DNA of 19,759 bases, from NCBI RefSeq assembly GCF_910584465.1, contig NZ_CAJUBK010000046.1, positions 1-19,759 of the forward strand, written 5' to 3'. This stretch comes from an uncultured Oscillibacter sp. Lineage in GTDB: Bacteria > Bacillota > Clostridia > Oscillospirales > Oscillospiraceae. Shown here piece by piece: positions 1 to 6,413 of the stretch. How positions within the stretch are numbered: position 1 is the stretch's first letter; each line of letters opens with the position of its first letter. The position numbers were made by a program, and so were the translations under genes. The notes beneath the pieces were generated by a model. The model ran no database searches, was not told the DNA's origin, and saw nothing but the letters and a program-made list of their open reading frames with translations.

Positions 1-8
1 TAGCGGTC

Positions 9-247
9 GGCGCTCCCCTCGCGGGGAGCGAGGGTTGAAATCTCAGAGAGGCCGCTCGACGCTGCGCCTCCTCCGTCGCTCCCCTCGCGGGGAGCGAGGG
101 TTGAAATAAAAGCTGCACCAGGAACCCGGTGTACTGCTCTTTCGTCGCTCCCCTCGCGGGGAGCGAGGGTTGAAATATGATAGCCTCGCCAGTAGCTGTA
201 CCCTGGTCGACCGTCGCCCCCCTCGCAGGAAACGACCGGATTGAAAT
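9..247 (+). CRISPR. CRISPR array, trailer end (type I-C-like repeat)
   Basis: Four repeats are visible at about 9-41, 75-107, 144-176 and 213-247. The middle two are identical 33-mers beginning GTCGCTCCCC and ending GGGTTGAAAT, with a CTCCCC..GGGGAG internal palindrome. The first differs at its 5' end. The last is degenerate: the palindrome is broken and it is two bases longer, but it keeps GTCGC and ATTGAAAT. Spacers are 33, 36 and 36 bases (42-74, 108-143, 177-212). The TTGAAAT end and the degenerate rightmost repeat place the leader and older or newer spacers to the left, outside the window, with transcription on the plus strand. The repeat resembles known subtype I-C repeats; this is family knowledge, and no cas gene is visible here. 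Confidence 0.95.
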
Positions 248-813
248 CATCAAGACTCTTTTTCGATCTTCAGCCGTACACCAACGCACGATGACAAAGC
301 TTTAACCGTCTACTTATGGCCAATCGCAAAAGCAATCGTAAAATCACCATCGAAAATCAGCAAACCCCCTTCTCTTTCAGTGGCAAAGAAATGTCCCCAA
401 CAGTTCATCACCAGCGCCGCCGGTCCTGCCGAAGCAGGCTGATGCCCACCAAAGCATTCTCCTTTCGCCCGTGCGGCCCCTTCGTCAAAACACGATCCCC
501 TGCCCCGGAGCTCCTCACAAGGTCTCCCAAAAGGCCGGGCAGGACCGTCGTCTCCTCCAGCCCCCTTTTTAAGAAGATCGTGTGCCTCCCACTGCGGGGC
601 CTCCGGACCTCAAGCGCTCTCCCGTCCGTCTGTCCCGTCCTTCGGAGCCCCTTCCTGCGGAGGATCGAAGCCCCCTCACAGCACCCGAGCCCCTTCCGCC
701 GCCGGCGCCCCCTGAGGCCTGCGCGGGCGGGGCGGCGATGCCGGATCCATTGTGGATCTTCCATAATTTCTTCGTCAAAAATAGGATGATCTGTGGATTT
801 TTTAGCTGAGCGC
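248..813. other. Intergenic stretch with no recognisable gene
   Basis: This region lies between the CRISPR trailer and the purine promoter. Open frames exist on both strands, but their products are arginine- and proline-rich low-complexity translations of GC-rich DNA. They have no convincing ribosome binding site and match no family I recognise. I see no repeat, RNA gene or terminator that I would defend here. Confidence 0.6.
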
Positions 814-842
814 TTGACAAGGTCGGCCTTTCCGTGTATCTT
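814..842 (+). promoter_or_regulatory. Promoter of the riboswitch-controlled purine operon
   Basis: A consensus TTGACA (814-819) is followed after exactly 17 bases by TATCTT (837-842, four of six matches to TATAAT). Transcription would start near 849, about 11 bases before the first P1 base of the riboswitch, which is the usual geometry. Confidence 0.75.
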
Positions 843-859
843 CAAGACATACATATTGG

Positions 860-920
860 CTTGTATAAGTTCATGATCGGATGAACGTTTCTACCAACTG
901 CCGTAACAGTTGACTACAAG
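860..920 (+). promoter_or_regulatory. Guanine-class purine riboswitch aptamer
   Basis: A three-way junction can be drawn. P1 is CTTGTA (860-865) with TACAAG (915-920). P2 is GTTCAT (869-874) with ATGAAC (881-886). P3 is CAACTG (895-900) with CAGTTG (907-912). The joining segments match the purine aptamer consensus: TATAA in J1/2, GTTTCTAC in J2/3 (887-894) and GACT in J3/1. Loop L2 ends in GG and L3 begins CCGTAA, as needed for the loop-loop contact. The specificity base corresponds to C914 (C74 in the usual numbering), which selects guanine-type ligands over adenine. The pocket positions equivalent to U22, U47 and U51 are also canonical. Ligand identity is inferred from these bases; guanine, hypoxanthine or xanthine are all possible. 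Confidence 0.93.
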
Positions 921-956
921 TTTTTGGGCCTCGCCCTGAAACTTGTGGTCTTTTTG
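916..956 (+). terminator. Riboswitch expression platform: intrinsic terminator overlapping P1
   Basis: ACAAGTTT (916-923) pairs with AAACTTGT (939-946). GGGC (926-929) pairs with GCCC (933-936) inside, and the T-rich tract TCTTTTTGTTT follows. The 5' arm shares bases 916-920 with the 3' strand of P1. P1 and the full terminator are therefore mutually exclusive, so ligand binding is predicted to prevent termination. Confidence 0.85.
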
Positions 957-1104
957 TTTCGGCAGTTTTCGTTTCCCCCCTGCCGGCGAAGGGAGACCGC
1001 GGTCCTCCGATATCAGCGGACGCTTTGTGCGCACATGGCGGCTGCTCATGCGCTTATCCTGCCTGTATGGCCTCACGCAAAAACGCGTGATCAGGAGGTA
1101 ACGC

Positions 1105-2460
1105 ATGAGCAGTCTTTTCATCAAAAACGCTTCCGCTGTCATCACCTGCGACGATCGGGACACGGTGCTGGAAAACGCCGGCATCCTGATCCGGGACGGT
1201 GCCGTCGTTTACATGGGGCCGGAGCCCCAGACGGCGGACGAGACCCTGGACGCCTCCGGCTGCTTGGTCTATCCGGGGCTGATCAACACGCACCACCACC
1301 TCTACCAGACCTTCAGCCGGAACCTGCCCCAGGTGCAGAACATGGAACTGTTCGACTGGCTGAGGACGCTGTACGAGATCTGGAAAAACTTGGACGGCGG
1401 CGCCGTCTACCACAGCTCCATCACAGGCATGGGGGAACTGCTGAAGACCGGCTGCACCACCGTCTTCGACCACCACTACGTCTTCCCCGGCGGCAGCTCC
1501 GCCGCCCTGCTGGACGCCCAGTTCGCCGCGGCGGAAGCCCTGGGCGTGCGGATGTACGCCTCCCGCGGGAGCATGGACCTGAGCCGGAAGGACGGCGGCC
1601 TCCCCCCGGACAGCGTGGTCCAGACCGTAGACGAGATCCTCCGGGACTGCCAGGCGGCGGTGGAGAAGTTCCACGACCCCCGCCCCCTCTCCATGCGGAT
1701 GGTGGCCCTGGCCCCCTGTTCGCCCTTCAGCGTCTCGGCGGAGCTGCTGCGGCAGTCCGCCCTGCTGGCCCGGGACCTGGGGGTCCGGCTCCACACGCAT
1801 CTGTGCGAGACGAAGGACGAGGAGCGCTATGTCCTGGAGAAATATGGGAAGCGCCCCCTGGCCTGCATGGAGGACCTGGGCTGGATCGGCCGCGACGTGT
1901 GGTACGCCCACGGCATCCACTTCAACGACGGGGAGCTGAAGCTCCTGGCGGACACGGGCACCGGCGTGGCCCACTGCCCCATCTCCAACATGAAGCTCTC
2001 CTCCGGCGTGTGCCGGATCCCCGATATGCTGGAGCTGGGGGTCCCCGTGGGCCTTGCCGTGGACGGCAGCGCCAGCAACGACGGCTCCAGCCTCCTGGAG
2101 GAACTGCGGGTGGCCTACCTGCTCCACCGGCTCACCTCCAGCGCGCGGGCCCCCAGCGGGTACGATCTTTTGAAGATCGCCACCCGGGGCAGCGCCCGGG
2201 TCCTGGGCCGGGAGGACATCGGTTCCCTGGAGCCCGGCAAGGCCGGGGACCTGTTCCTGATCCGCCGGGACCGGCTGGAGCTGGTGGGGGCGGACCTGGA
2301 CGTCAAGTCCATGCTGGGCACCGTGGGCTTCAAGGGCCCTGTGGACGCCACGGTGGTGAACGGCAGGGTCGTGGTCAAAGACGGCCGTCTCACCGGCGTG
2401 GACGAGGGGAAGGCGGTCCGGGAGGCCCGCGCCGCCCTCACCGCCTATCTGGACCGCTGA
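1105..2460 (+). CDS. 8-oxoguanine deaminase-type amidohydrolase
   Basis: This 451-residue cytosolic metal-dependent hydrolase belongs to the amidohydrolase superfamily and most resembles 8-oxoguanine deaminases and the related chlorohydrolase/AtzB-like group. Such enzymes deaminate a purine ring; 8-oxoguanine would give urate. The expected metal-site motifs are present in order: the NTHHH motif with H63 and H65, H232 in LHTHLCE, H269 in YAHGIH, and D320 in VDGSASND. E235 is a likely proton-transfer residue. The ATG is preceded by AGGAGG at 1093-1098, fixing the start. It is the first gene of the riboswitch-controlled unit and is followed by an NCS2 purine permease, which supports a purine substrate. 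Guanine deaminase or another aminohydrolase activity remains possible, because the residues that separate these subfamilies cannot be settled by eye. Confidence 0.82.
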   Translation: MSSLFIKNASAVITCDDRDTVLENAGILIRDGAVVYMGPEPQTADETLDASGCLVYPGLINTHHHLYQTFSRNLPQVQNMELFDWLRTLYEIWKNLDGGAVYHSSITGMGELLKTGCTTVFDHHYVFPGGSSAALLDAQFAAAEALGVRMYASRGSMDLSRKDGGLPPDSVVQTVDEILRDCQAAVEKFHDPRPLSMRMVALAPCSPFSVSAELLRQSALLARDLGVRLHTHLCETKDEERYVLEKYGKRPLACMEDLGWIGRDVWYAHGIHFNDGELKLLADTGTGVAHCPISNMKLSSGVCRIPDMLELGVPVGLAVDGSASNDGSSLLEELRVAYLLHRLTSSARAPSGYDLLKIATRGSARVLGREDIGSLEPGKAGDLFLIRRDRLELVGADLDVKSMLGTVGFKGPVDATVVNGRVVVKDGRLTGVDEGKAVREARAALTAYLDR

Positions 2461-2516
2461 TCCCCGCGGGACGCGGAGAGCGGCGGCACCGGCTGCCTGC
2501 CGCGATATAAAGATCC

Positions 2517-2547
2517 ACTCCCCGGGGCATGTCACGCGGGGAGTTTT
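2517..2547 (+). terminator. Possible attenuator between deaminase and permease genes
   Basis: ACTCCCCG (2517-2524) pairs perfectly with CGGGGAGT (2537-2544), leaving a 12-base loop, and TTT follows. The T-tract is short, so partial termination is more likely than full. It lies directly upstream of the permease ribosome binding site (GGGAGG, 2548-2553), so it could tune permease expression. Confidence 0.5.
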
Positions 2548-2561
2548 GGGAGGAAAACGAT

Positions 2562-3935
2562 ATGAACGCTGCGAAGAACACGAAACGCGAACAAGACCGG
2601 AAGATGGTCTATGAGCTGGACGGCCGCCCCAGCCTCCCCACGGCGGTCCCTCTGGGCCTCCAGCATGTGCTGGCCATGTTCACGTCGAACCTGGCCCCCA
2701 TCCTCATCATCGCCTCCGTCTGCGGCCTCTCCGGCGCGGACACGGTGACGATGGTCCAGTGCGCCATGTTCGTCTCCGGCCTCACCACCTTCATCCAGCT
2801 CTATCCCCTGCGCCTGGGGAGCAAGTACCAGATCGGGGCCCGGCTCCCCATCGTCATGGGCACCTCCTTCACCTTCGTGCCCACCGCCTCTGCCGTGGGC
2901 GCGGCGGGCGGCATCGGGGCCGTGCTGGGCGGGTGCCTGGCGGGCAGTCTGGTGGAGGTCTTCATGGGCTTCTTCTATAAATACATCCGCCGCTTCTTCC
3001 CGCCCTTGGTGGTGGGCTGCACCCTGGTGACCATCGGCGTGAACCTGCTGGGCATCGGCGTGGACTATTTCGCCGGAGGGGCCGGGGCGGCGGACTACGG
3101 CTCCCTGAAAAACCTGGCCGTGGCTTCCTTCGTGCTGGTCATCGTCATCCTGCTCCAGCGGTTCGGGAAGGGCCTAGCCAAAAACGCCGCCATCCTGATC
3201 GGTCTGGTGGCGGGCTACATCGCGGCCGCGCTCCTGGGCATGGTCGACACCACCCCCATCGCGGACGCGGCGTGGTTCGGCCTGCCCCTGCCCATGCAGT
3301 TCAAGCTGGCCTTCCAGCCTGCCGCCATCATGAGCTTCGCCGCCCTGTTCGTCACCTCCGGACTGGAGACCATCGGCAACACCTCCGGCATCACCATGGC
3401 GGGCTTCGACCGGGAGGCCACGGAACGGGAGACCTCCGGCGCCATCCTGGCGGACGCCCTGGGCTCCACCACTGCCGCGGTCTTCAACGCCCTGCCCAAC
3501 ACCGCCTTCGGGCAGAACGCGGGCATCGTGGCCATGACCCGGGTGGTGAACCGCTGGTGCATCGCCACCGGGGCCTTCATCCTCATGATCTCCGGCTTCT
3601 TCCCCAAGCTGGGGGCCATCTTCTCCGCCATCCCCAACGCCGTCCTGGGCGGGGCGATCATCACGGTGTTCGGCATGATCTTGATCAACGGCATCAAGAT
3701 GATCGCCAAGGCGGGGTTCAGCGAGCGGAACATCCTCGTCATGGGACTGACCTTCGTCTTCGGCATCGGCGTGCCGGCCCACCCGGAGGCCGTGGCCCAG
3801 CTCCCCGGCTTCATCCGGTTCATCTTCAACGATGCGGTCACGGCCACCTGCATCATGGCGATCATCGCCAACGTCCTGTTCCCGATGACGGACGAAGCGG
3901 ATATCGAGAAGGCAAAAGAAGCGATGATGGGCTGA
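2562..3935 (+). CDS. NCS2-family purine (xanthine/urate-type) permease
   Basis: This is a 457-residue polytopic membrane protein of the nucleobase-cation symporter-2 (NAT) family, which imports purines or uracil with protons. Visible family marks are the Q34-H35 pair in the first helix, E269 in the GLETIGN segment, and the NAT signature QNAGIVAMTR at 318-327. In that signature the terminal arginine after threonine is typical of purine rather than uracil transporters. I use the ATG at 2562 because GGGAGG sits 8 bases upstream. An in-frame ATG at 2529 lies inside the hairpin loop at 2517-2544 and has no such site. The gene is 101 bases downstream of the deaminase and almost certainly shares its riboswitch-controlled transcript. 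Xanthine, urate or guanine could be the substrate. Confidence 0.9.
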   Translation: MNAAKNTKREQDRKMVYELDGRPSLPTAVPLGLQHVLAMFTSNLAPILIIASVCGLSGADTVTMVQCAMFVSGLTTFIQLYPLRLGSKYQIGARLPIVMGTSFTFVPTASAVGAAGGIGAVLGGCLAGSLVEVFMGFFYKYIRRFFPPLVVGCTLVTIGVNLLGIGVDYFAGGAGAADYGSLKNLAVASFVLVIVILLQRFGKGLAKNAAILIGLVAGYIAAALLGMVDTTPIADAAWFGLPLPMQFKLAFQPAAIMSFAALFVTSGLETIGNTSGITMAGFDREATERETSGAILADALGSTTAAVFNALPNTAFGQNAGIVAMTRVVNRWCIATGAFILMISGFFPKLGAIFSAIPNAVLGGAIITVFGMILINGIKMIAKAGFSERNILVMGLTFVFGIGVPAHPEAVAQLPGFIRFIFNDAVTATCIMAIIANVLFPMTDEADIEKAKEAMMG

Positions 3936-3975
3936 CGGCGTCACGCCCCTCAGCGGGACGGGCCCTTCCCGACCG

Positions 3976-4010
3976 CAGCCGGGCGGCCACGCGGCCGCCC
4001 GGCTGTTCTT
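3976..4010 (+). terminator. Terminator of the purine operon
   Basis: A perfect 13-bp GC-rich stem (3976-3988 with 3993-4005) has a four-base ACGC loop and is followed by TTCTT. It starts 40 bases after the permease stop codon. Confidence 0.85.
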
Positions 4011-4078
4011 ACAGCGCCCCGGCATCCATCAGACGCACGCAGGTGAACGGGCCTCGCCGTCCTCATCCGTGGTCGTGA

Positions 4079-4318
4079 GGGCCCTGGGGGCGGTACGCTG
4101 TATAAGGGATCGGACCTCCTCCCGGGGCGTATGGGGCGCTCGATACGGTCTGCCCGGCAGGGGGCCTGGCCATCTCGCAAGGCGCTCCCCCGCGGGCAGG
4201 GCTCCCCGTGCAAGGGAGGTGGTGGGCCCGCTGCGGACGGTCTGTACAGACCGCGGAAACGGTGGATGTCCTTTGAGGCGATCGCCGCCTGCCTATGGCG
4301 GAAATCTCGACGTATGGG
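4079..4318 (+). ncRNA. Unassigned GC-rich region that may encode a structured RNA
   Basis: No credible coding frame is seen, but the stretch folds into a long interrupted rod by eye. GGGCCC at 4079-4084 can pair with GGGCCC at 4224-4229, CCTCCC at 4118-4123 with GGGAGG at 4214-4219, GGGG at 4133-4136 with CCCC at 4204-4207, and CTGCCCG at 4150-4156 with CGGGCAG at 4193-4199. A separate 16-base perfect palindrome with TGTACA at its centre lies at 4238-4253. The region ends in two tandem terminators. No promoter was recognised, and I cannot place it in a known RNA class; a 6S-like rod is only one thought. Confidence 0.25.
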
Positions 4319-4319
4319 C

Positions 4320-4365
4320 CCGAAGAGGGGACAGGGACATGCCTCCTGTCCCCTCTTCGGATTTT
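4320..4365 (+). terminator. First of two tandem terminators
   Basis: A perfect 16-bp stem is formed by 4320-4335 and 4345-4360 (CCGAAGAGGGGACAGG with its complement), and ATTTT follows. It ends the GC-rich non-coding stretch on its left. Confidence 0.7.
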
Positions 4366-4370
4366 GAGTG

Positions 4371-4400
4371 GCCGACCGTCCTTGGTCGGTCGGCTTTTTA
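4371..4400 (+). terminator. Second tandem terminator
   Basis: GCCGACC (4371-4377) pairs with GGTCGGC (4388-4394), and the run CTTTTTATT follows. This is a textbook intrinsic terminator only 10 bases after the previous hairpin, so some plus-strand transcript must be stopped here. Confidence 0.85.
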
Positions 4401-4511
4401 TTGAGGTATGACAATATCCGTTCCTTTTTGTCATTTCGTTACATATCCGGCCTGCAAAAAGAATTTTCCTATGTCATAAAAAAGTTTGCTGTTTCAAATA
4501 AGGGCCTCAAA

Positions 4512-4580
4512 TCATGGGGTACGGGGAGCAGGATATTGCTCTATAACAGGTGGTCCCCTTGAATACGGCAAAATGGCCAT
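4512..4580 (-). CDS. Possible 22-residue peptide of unknown function
   Basis: On the minus strand, AGGAGG (4594-4589) is followed after 8 bases by ATG (4580-4578) and an ORF of 22 codons ending in TGA at 4512. The peptide starts MAILPYSRGPP and is proline-rich (five prolines) with no hydrophobic membrane segment. A near-consensus promoter lies 33-61 bases upstream of the start codon, so promoter, ribosome binding site and start codon are all properly spaced. I recognise no family. It could be a leader peptide, a signalling peptide or a remnant of the start of a lost gene. No second gene follows on this strand before the tandem hairpins at 4320-4400. Confidence 0.4.
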   Translation of the reverse strand: MAILPYSRGPPVIEQYPAPRTP

Positions 4581-4612
4581 ATGGCTCACCTCCTATCTCA
4601 AAGTATAGATGT

Positions 4613-4641
4613 AGCATATCACTTACAGCGATGATTGTCAA
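4613..4641 (-). promoter_or_regulatory. Minus-strand promoter for the small ORF at 4512-4580
   Basis: Reading the minus strand, TTGACA (4641-4636) is separated by exactly 17 bases from TATGCT (4618-4613). The start of transcription would be near 4606, giving a 5' leader of about 25 bases before the ATG. Confidence 0.65.
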
Positions 4642-4711
4642 TTGTTATTTATTCTATTCAATGAACTTTCATTTGGCAGATGTGTGAATTATTTTTTTAC
4701 TAACAAGGAAA

Positions 4712-4740
4712 TTGATAACTAGGAAAATATGTGGTATAAT
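4712..4740 (+). promoter_or_regulatory. Plus-strand promoter, divergent from the one at 4613-4641
   Basis: TTGATA (4712-4717) is followed after 17 bases by a perfect TATAAT (4735-4740). It is about 70 bases from the divergent minus-strand promoter, in AT-rich DNA unlike the surrounding GC-rich sequence. Confidence 0.75.
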
Positions 4741-4783
4741 AAAATTGTCATTAGCCCTAATGCGAAAGGGGATATAATGTGGA

Positions 4784-5185
4784 TTGAAAAATCGATTAGA
4801 AAAAATAGCCATGTGCGCTGTAGCGATCGCGGCAGGGTCTTCTGCCGCGATCGCTCTATTTTACAGGATCATGCTTTTTCCACTAACAATCATCAACGGG
4901 GCAGACGTGGTCCCCGTCAGTGAACACCTGGGCCATTCTGGCACGGCGGTCATGCTCCGAATGTATGCCCATGCCAGTGAGGAAAGTATTCGCCGGGCCG
5001 GTCAGATCGTCCTCATCAACCAGACCCGAAAAGCCAACAGGGTGCCGGAACTGCCGATCAGTGAGGCCCTGATGAATGCCGCCCAGACCCAGCGCAAGAG
5101 ACAGCGATACCAGAAAGCCTCAGCATCTGGCAGCTGCCCCGAGAGGTGCGGCACATGGTCTGCACGTGCGTGGTCTCTCCCTTGA
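4784..5185 (+). pseudogene. Remnant of a tyrosine recombinase C-terminus behind an unrelated hydrophobic start
   Basis: The frame opens with a TTG codon (4784) and encodes a hydrophobic helix (about residues 8-36). From about residue 38 it becomes recognisable as the end of a tyrosine recombinase: NGADVVPVSEHLGHSG, then LRMYAHASEESIRRAGQI, containing the GH of the active site and the nucleophilic tyrosine. The arginine and the HxxR motif of a complete enzyme are absent. The frame then runs into non-homologous sequence up to 5185. A terminator hairpin sits inside the first part. A better-placed ATG at 4777 after AAAGGGG starts a different frame that stops at 4921. I read this as a non-functional insertion scar, not a working gene. 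Whether the hydrophobic start was ever a small membrane peptide is unclear. Confidence 0.6.
4822..4862 (+). terminator. Intrinsic terminator 80-115 bases after the 4712 promoter
   Basis: AGCGATCGCGGCAG (4822-4835) pairs perfectly with its complement (4842-4855) over 14 bp, with a six-base loop and CTATTTTA after it. A transcript from the 4712-4740 promoter would be only about 115 bases long if it ends here. The hairpin also lies inside an open frame, where it is translated as an alanine-rich hydrophobic segment. Confidence 0.65.
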
Positions 5186-5238
5186 TGACGGGGCCCTTCA
5201 ACTCCTGCGGCTCAAAAGCCCGCCTGGGTCCTGCAGGA

Positions 5239-5277
5239 AGGACAAAAAGCACTGAATATCTCAGTGCTTTTTGTCCT
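5239..5277. terminator. Bidirectional terminator
   Basis: A perfect 17-bp stem (5239-5255 with 5261-5277) has a five-base loop. Runs of A in the left arm and T in the right arm give a usable T-tract on either strand. It lies 30 bases past the stop of the minus-strand dehydrogenase gene and closes that operon. Confidence 0.85.
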
Positions 5278-5307
5278 ATCCGGCGGTGCCCGTCCCGCTC
5301 CGGGGTC

Positions 5308-6339
5308 TCAGGCGGTGAGGTCGATCAGCACCCGCAGCACGGACTTGTCGGTCCGCGCCCGCTCGAACGCCTCCATGCTCTTATCCAGGGGGTAGATCGC
5401 GGAGACCAGGGGCCTCAGCTGCGCGTCCAGGACGCCGGAGTCGATGATCTTGACGGCGGCCTGCATGTCCGACATGGTGTGGTGGCGGACGCCCAGCAGG
5501 TCGCACTCGCTGTAGATGATCTTGTTGATGTCCAGGTCGAAGATCTTCCCCGCCGGGGGCATGCCCACCTGGACCAGGGCGCCGCCGCGCTTGAGCCGGC
5601 TGACGCAGGTGTCGAAGCTGGACTGGACCGAGGTGATCTCGAACACCCTGTCGAAGCCCATCCCCCCGCAGTTTTCGGCGCAGACCGCTTCGAAGTCCGC
5701 CCCTCCGGGGTCCACGACCGTGAAGCCCATCCCCCTGGCGATCTCCATGCGGGTCCGGTCGATCTCGGACAGGACCACATGGGCGGCCCCGGAGAACCGG
5801 GCCATGATGCCGATGATGAGGCCGATGGGGCCAGCGCCGCTGATGAACACGTCCTCTCCCGCCCGGAACCCGGAACGGCGGAGGTCGTGCACCCCCACCG
5901 TCAGCGGCTCCACCAGGGCGGCGACCTTATCGTCCACGCCGCCGCCGAACCGGATGACCCGGTCCGCGTTGACCAGCATGTACTGGGTGAACACGCCGTC
6001 CAGGCTCGTGCCCATGATCTTCACGGAAGTACACAAGTTTTCCCGTCCCGCGCAGCACCCCTCGCAGGCGTAGCAGGGCTCCACCGTATGTACGCACACC
6101 TTGTCCCCCACCTTGACGTCGGTGCGGCCGGAATCGATGGCGTACAGCTCACCGCAGGCCTCGTGGCCCATGACCAGGGGCGGCTTCGCCGTGGGGTGCA
6201 GCCCGGAAAAGACGTGCAGGTCCGAGCCGCAGATGCCCGCGTACTTGACGCGGACCACCGCCTGGCCCCTGCCGGGGACCGGGATCGGCGCTTCTACGAC
6301 CTCCACTTTATGGAAGTCTGTCAAAACCAGTTTCTTCAT
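5308..6339 (-). CDS. Zinc-dependent medium-chain alcohol dehydrogenase
   Basis: This 343-residue cytosolic NAD(P)-dependent dehydrogenase belongs to the threonine dehydrogenase / sorbitol dehydrogenase branch and would interconvert a secondary alcohol and a ketone. Catalytic zinc ligands are C37 (GICGSD), H59-E60 (GHE) and E144 (VEPLTV). Structural zinc cysteines are C89, C92, C95 and C103 in the usual spacing. The Rossmann GAGPIG is at 168-173. The start ATG at 6339 is chosen because the family N-terminus begins there and AAAGGG precedes it; the frame is open further upstream but reads through the end of the neighbouring gene. It is the last gene of the minus operon, 74 bases after the alpha/beta hydrolase and followed by a strong terminator. 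The substrate is unknown; a polyol or sugar acid would fit the family. Confidence 0.92.
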   Translation of the reverse strand: MKKLVLTDFHKVEVVEAPIPVPGRGQAVVRVKYAGICGSDLHVFSGLHPTAKPPLVMGHEACGELYAIDSGRTDVKVGDKVCVHTVEPCYACEGCCAGRENLCTSVKIMGTSLDGVFTQYMLVNADRVIRFGGGVDDKVAALVEPLTVGVHDLRRSGFRAGEDVFISGAGPIGLIIGIMARFSGAAHVVLSEIDRTRMEIARGMGFTVVDPGGADFEAVCAENCGGMGFDRVFEITSVQSSFDTCVSRLKRGGALVQVGMPPAGKIFDLDINKIIYSECDLLGVRHHTMSDMQAAVKIIDSGVLDAQLRPLVSAIYPLDKSMEAFERARTDKSVLRVLIDLTA

Positions 6340-6413
6340 AATCCCTTTACTCCCAACGCTGTGATCGGTATCCCGTATCCATCGCGGCCCCCTCTCTGAG
6401 GACCGTCCCGGGT

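Noticed and set aside
316..854. Open frames on both strands between the CRISPR array and the riboswitch
   Set aside because: The products are Arg/Pro-rich and low complexity, with no ribosome binding site and no family resemblance; overlapping frames on opposite strands are expected in GC-rich DNA.
924..2535. Long frames of 528 and 493 codons overlapping the deaminase gene
   Set aside because: They are His/Arg/Gly-rich shadows of the real gene. One starts inside the riboswitch terminator, and neither has conserved motifs.
2529..2561. Upstream ATG extending the permease by 11 residues
   Set aside because: It lies in the loop of a hairpin and lacks a ribosome binding site, whereas ATG 2562 has GGGAGG at proper spacing.
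4408..4434. ATGACAA / TTGTCAT inverted repeat as a minus-strand terminator
   Set aside because: It has only seven base pairs, a loop of 13 bases and no T-tract on the minus strand.
5146..6399. 417-codon plus-strand frame across the alcohol dehydrogenase
   Set aside because: It is an antisense shadow. The minus strand has complete zinc and Rossmann motifs in this region.
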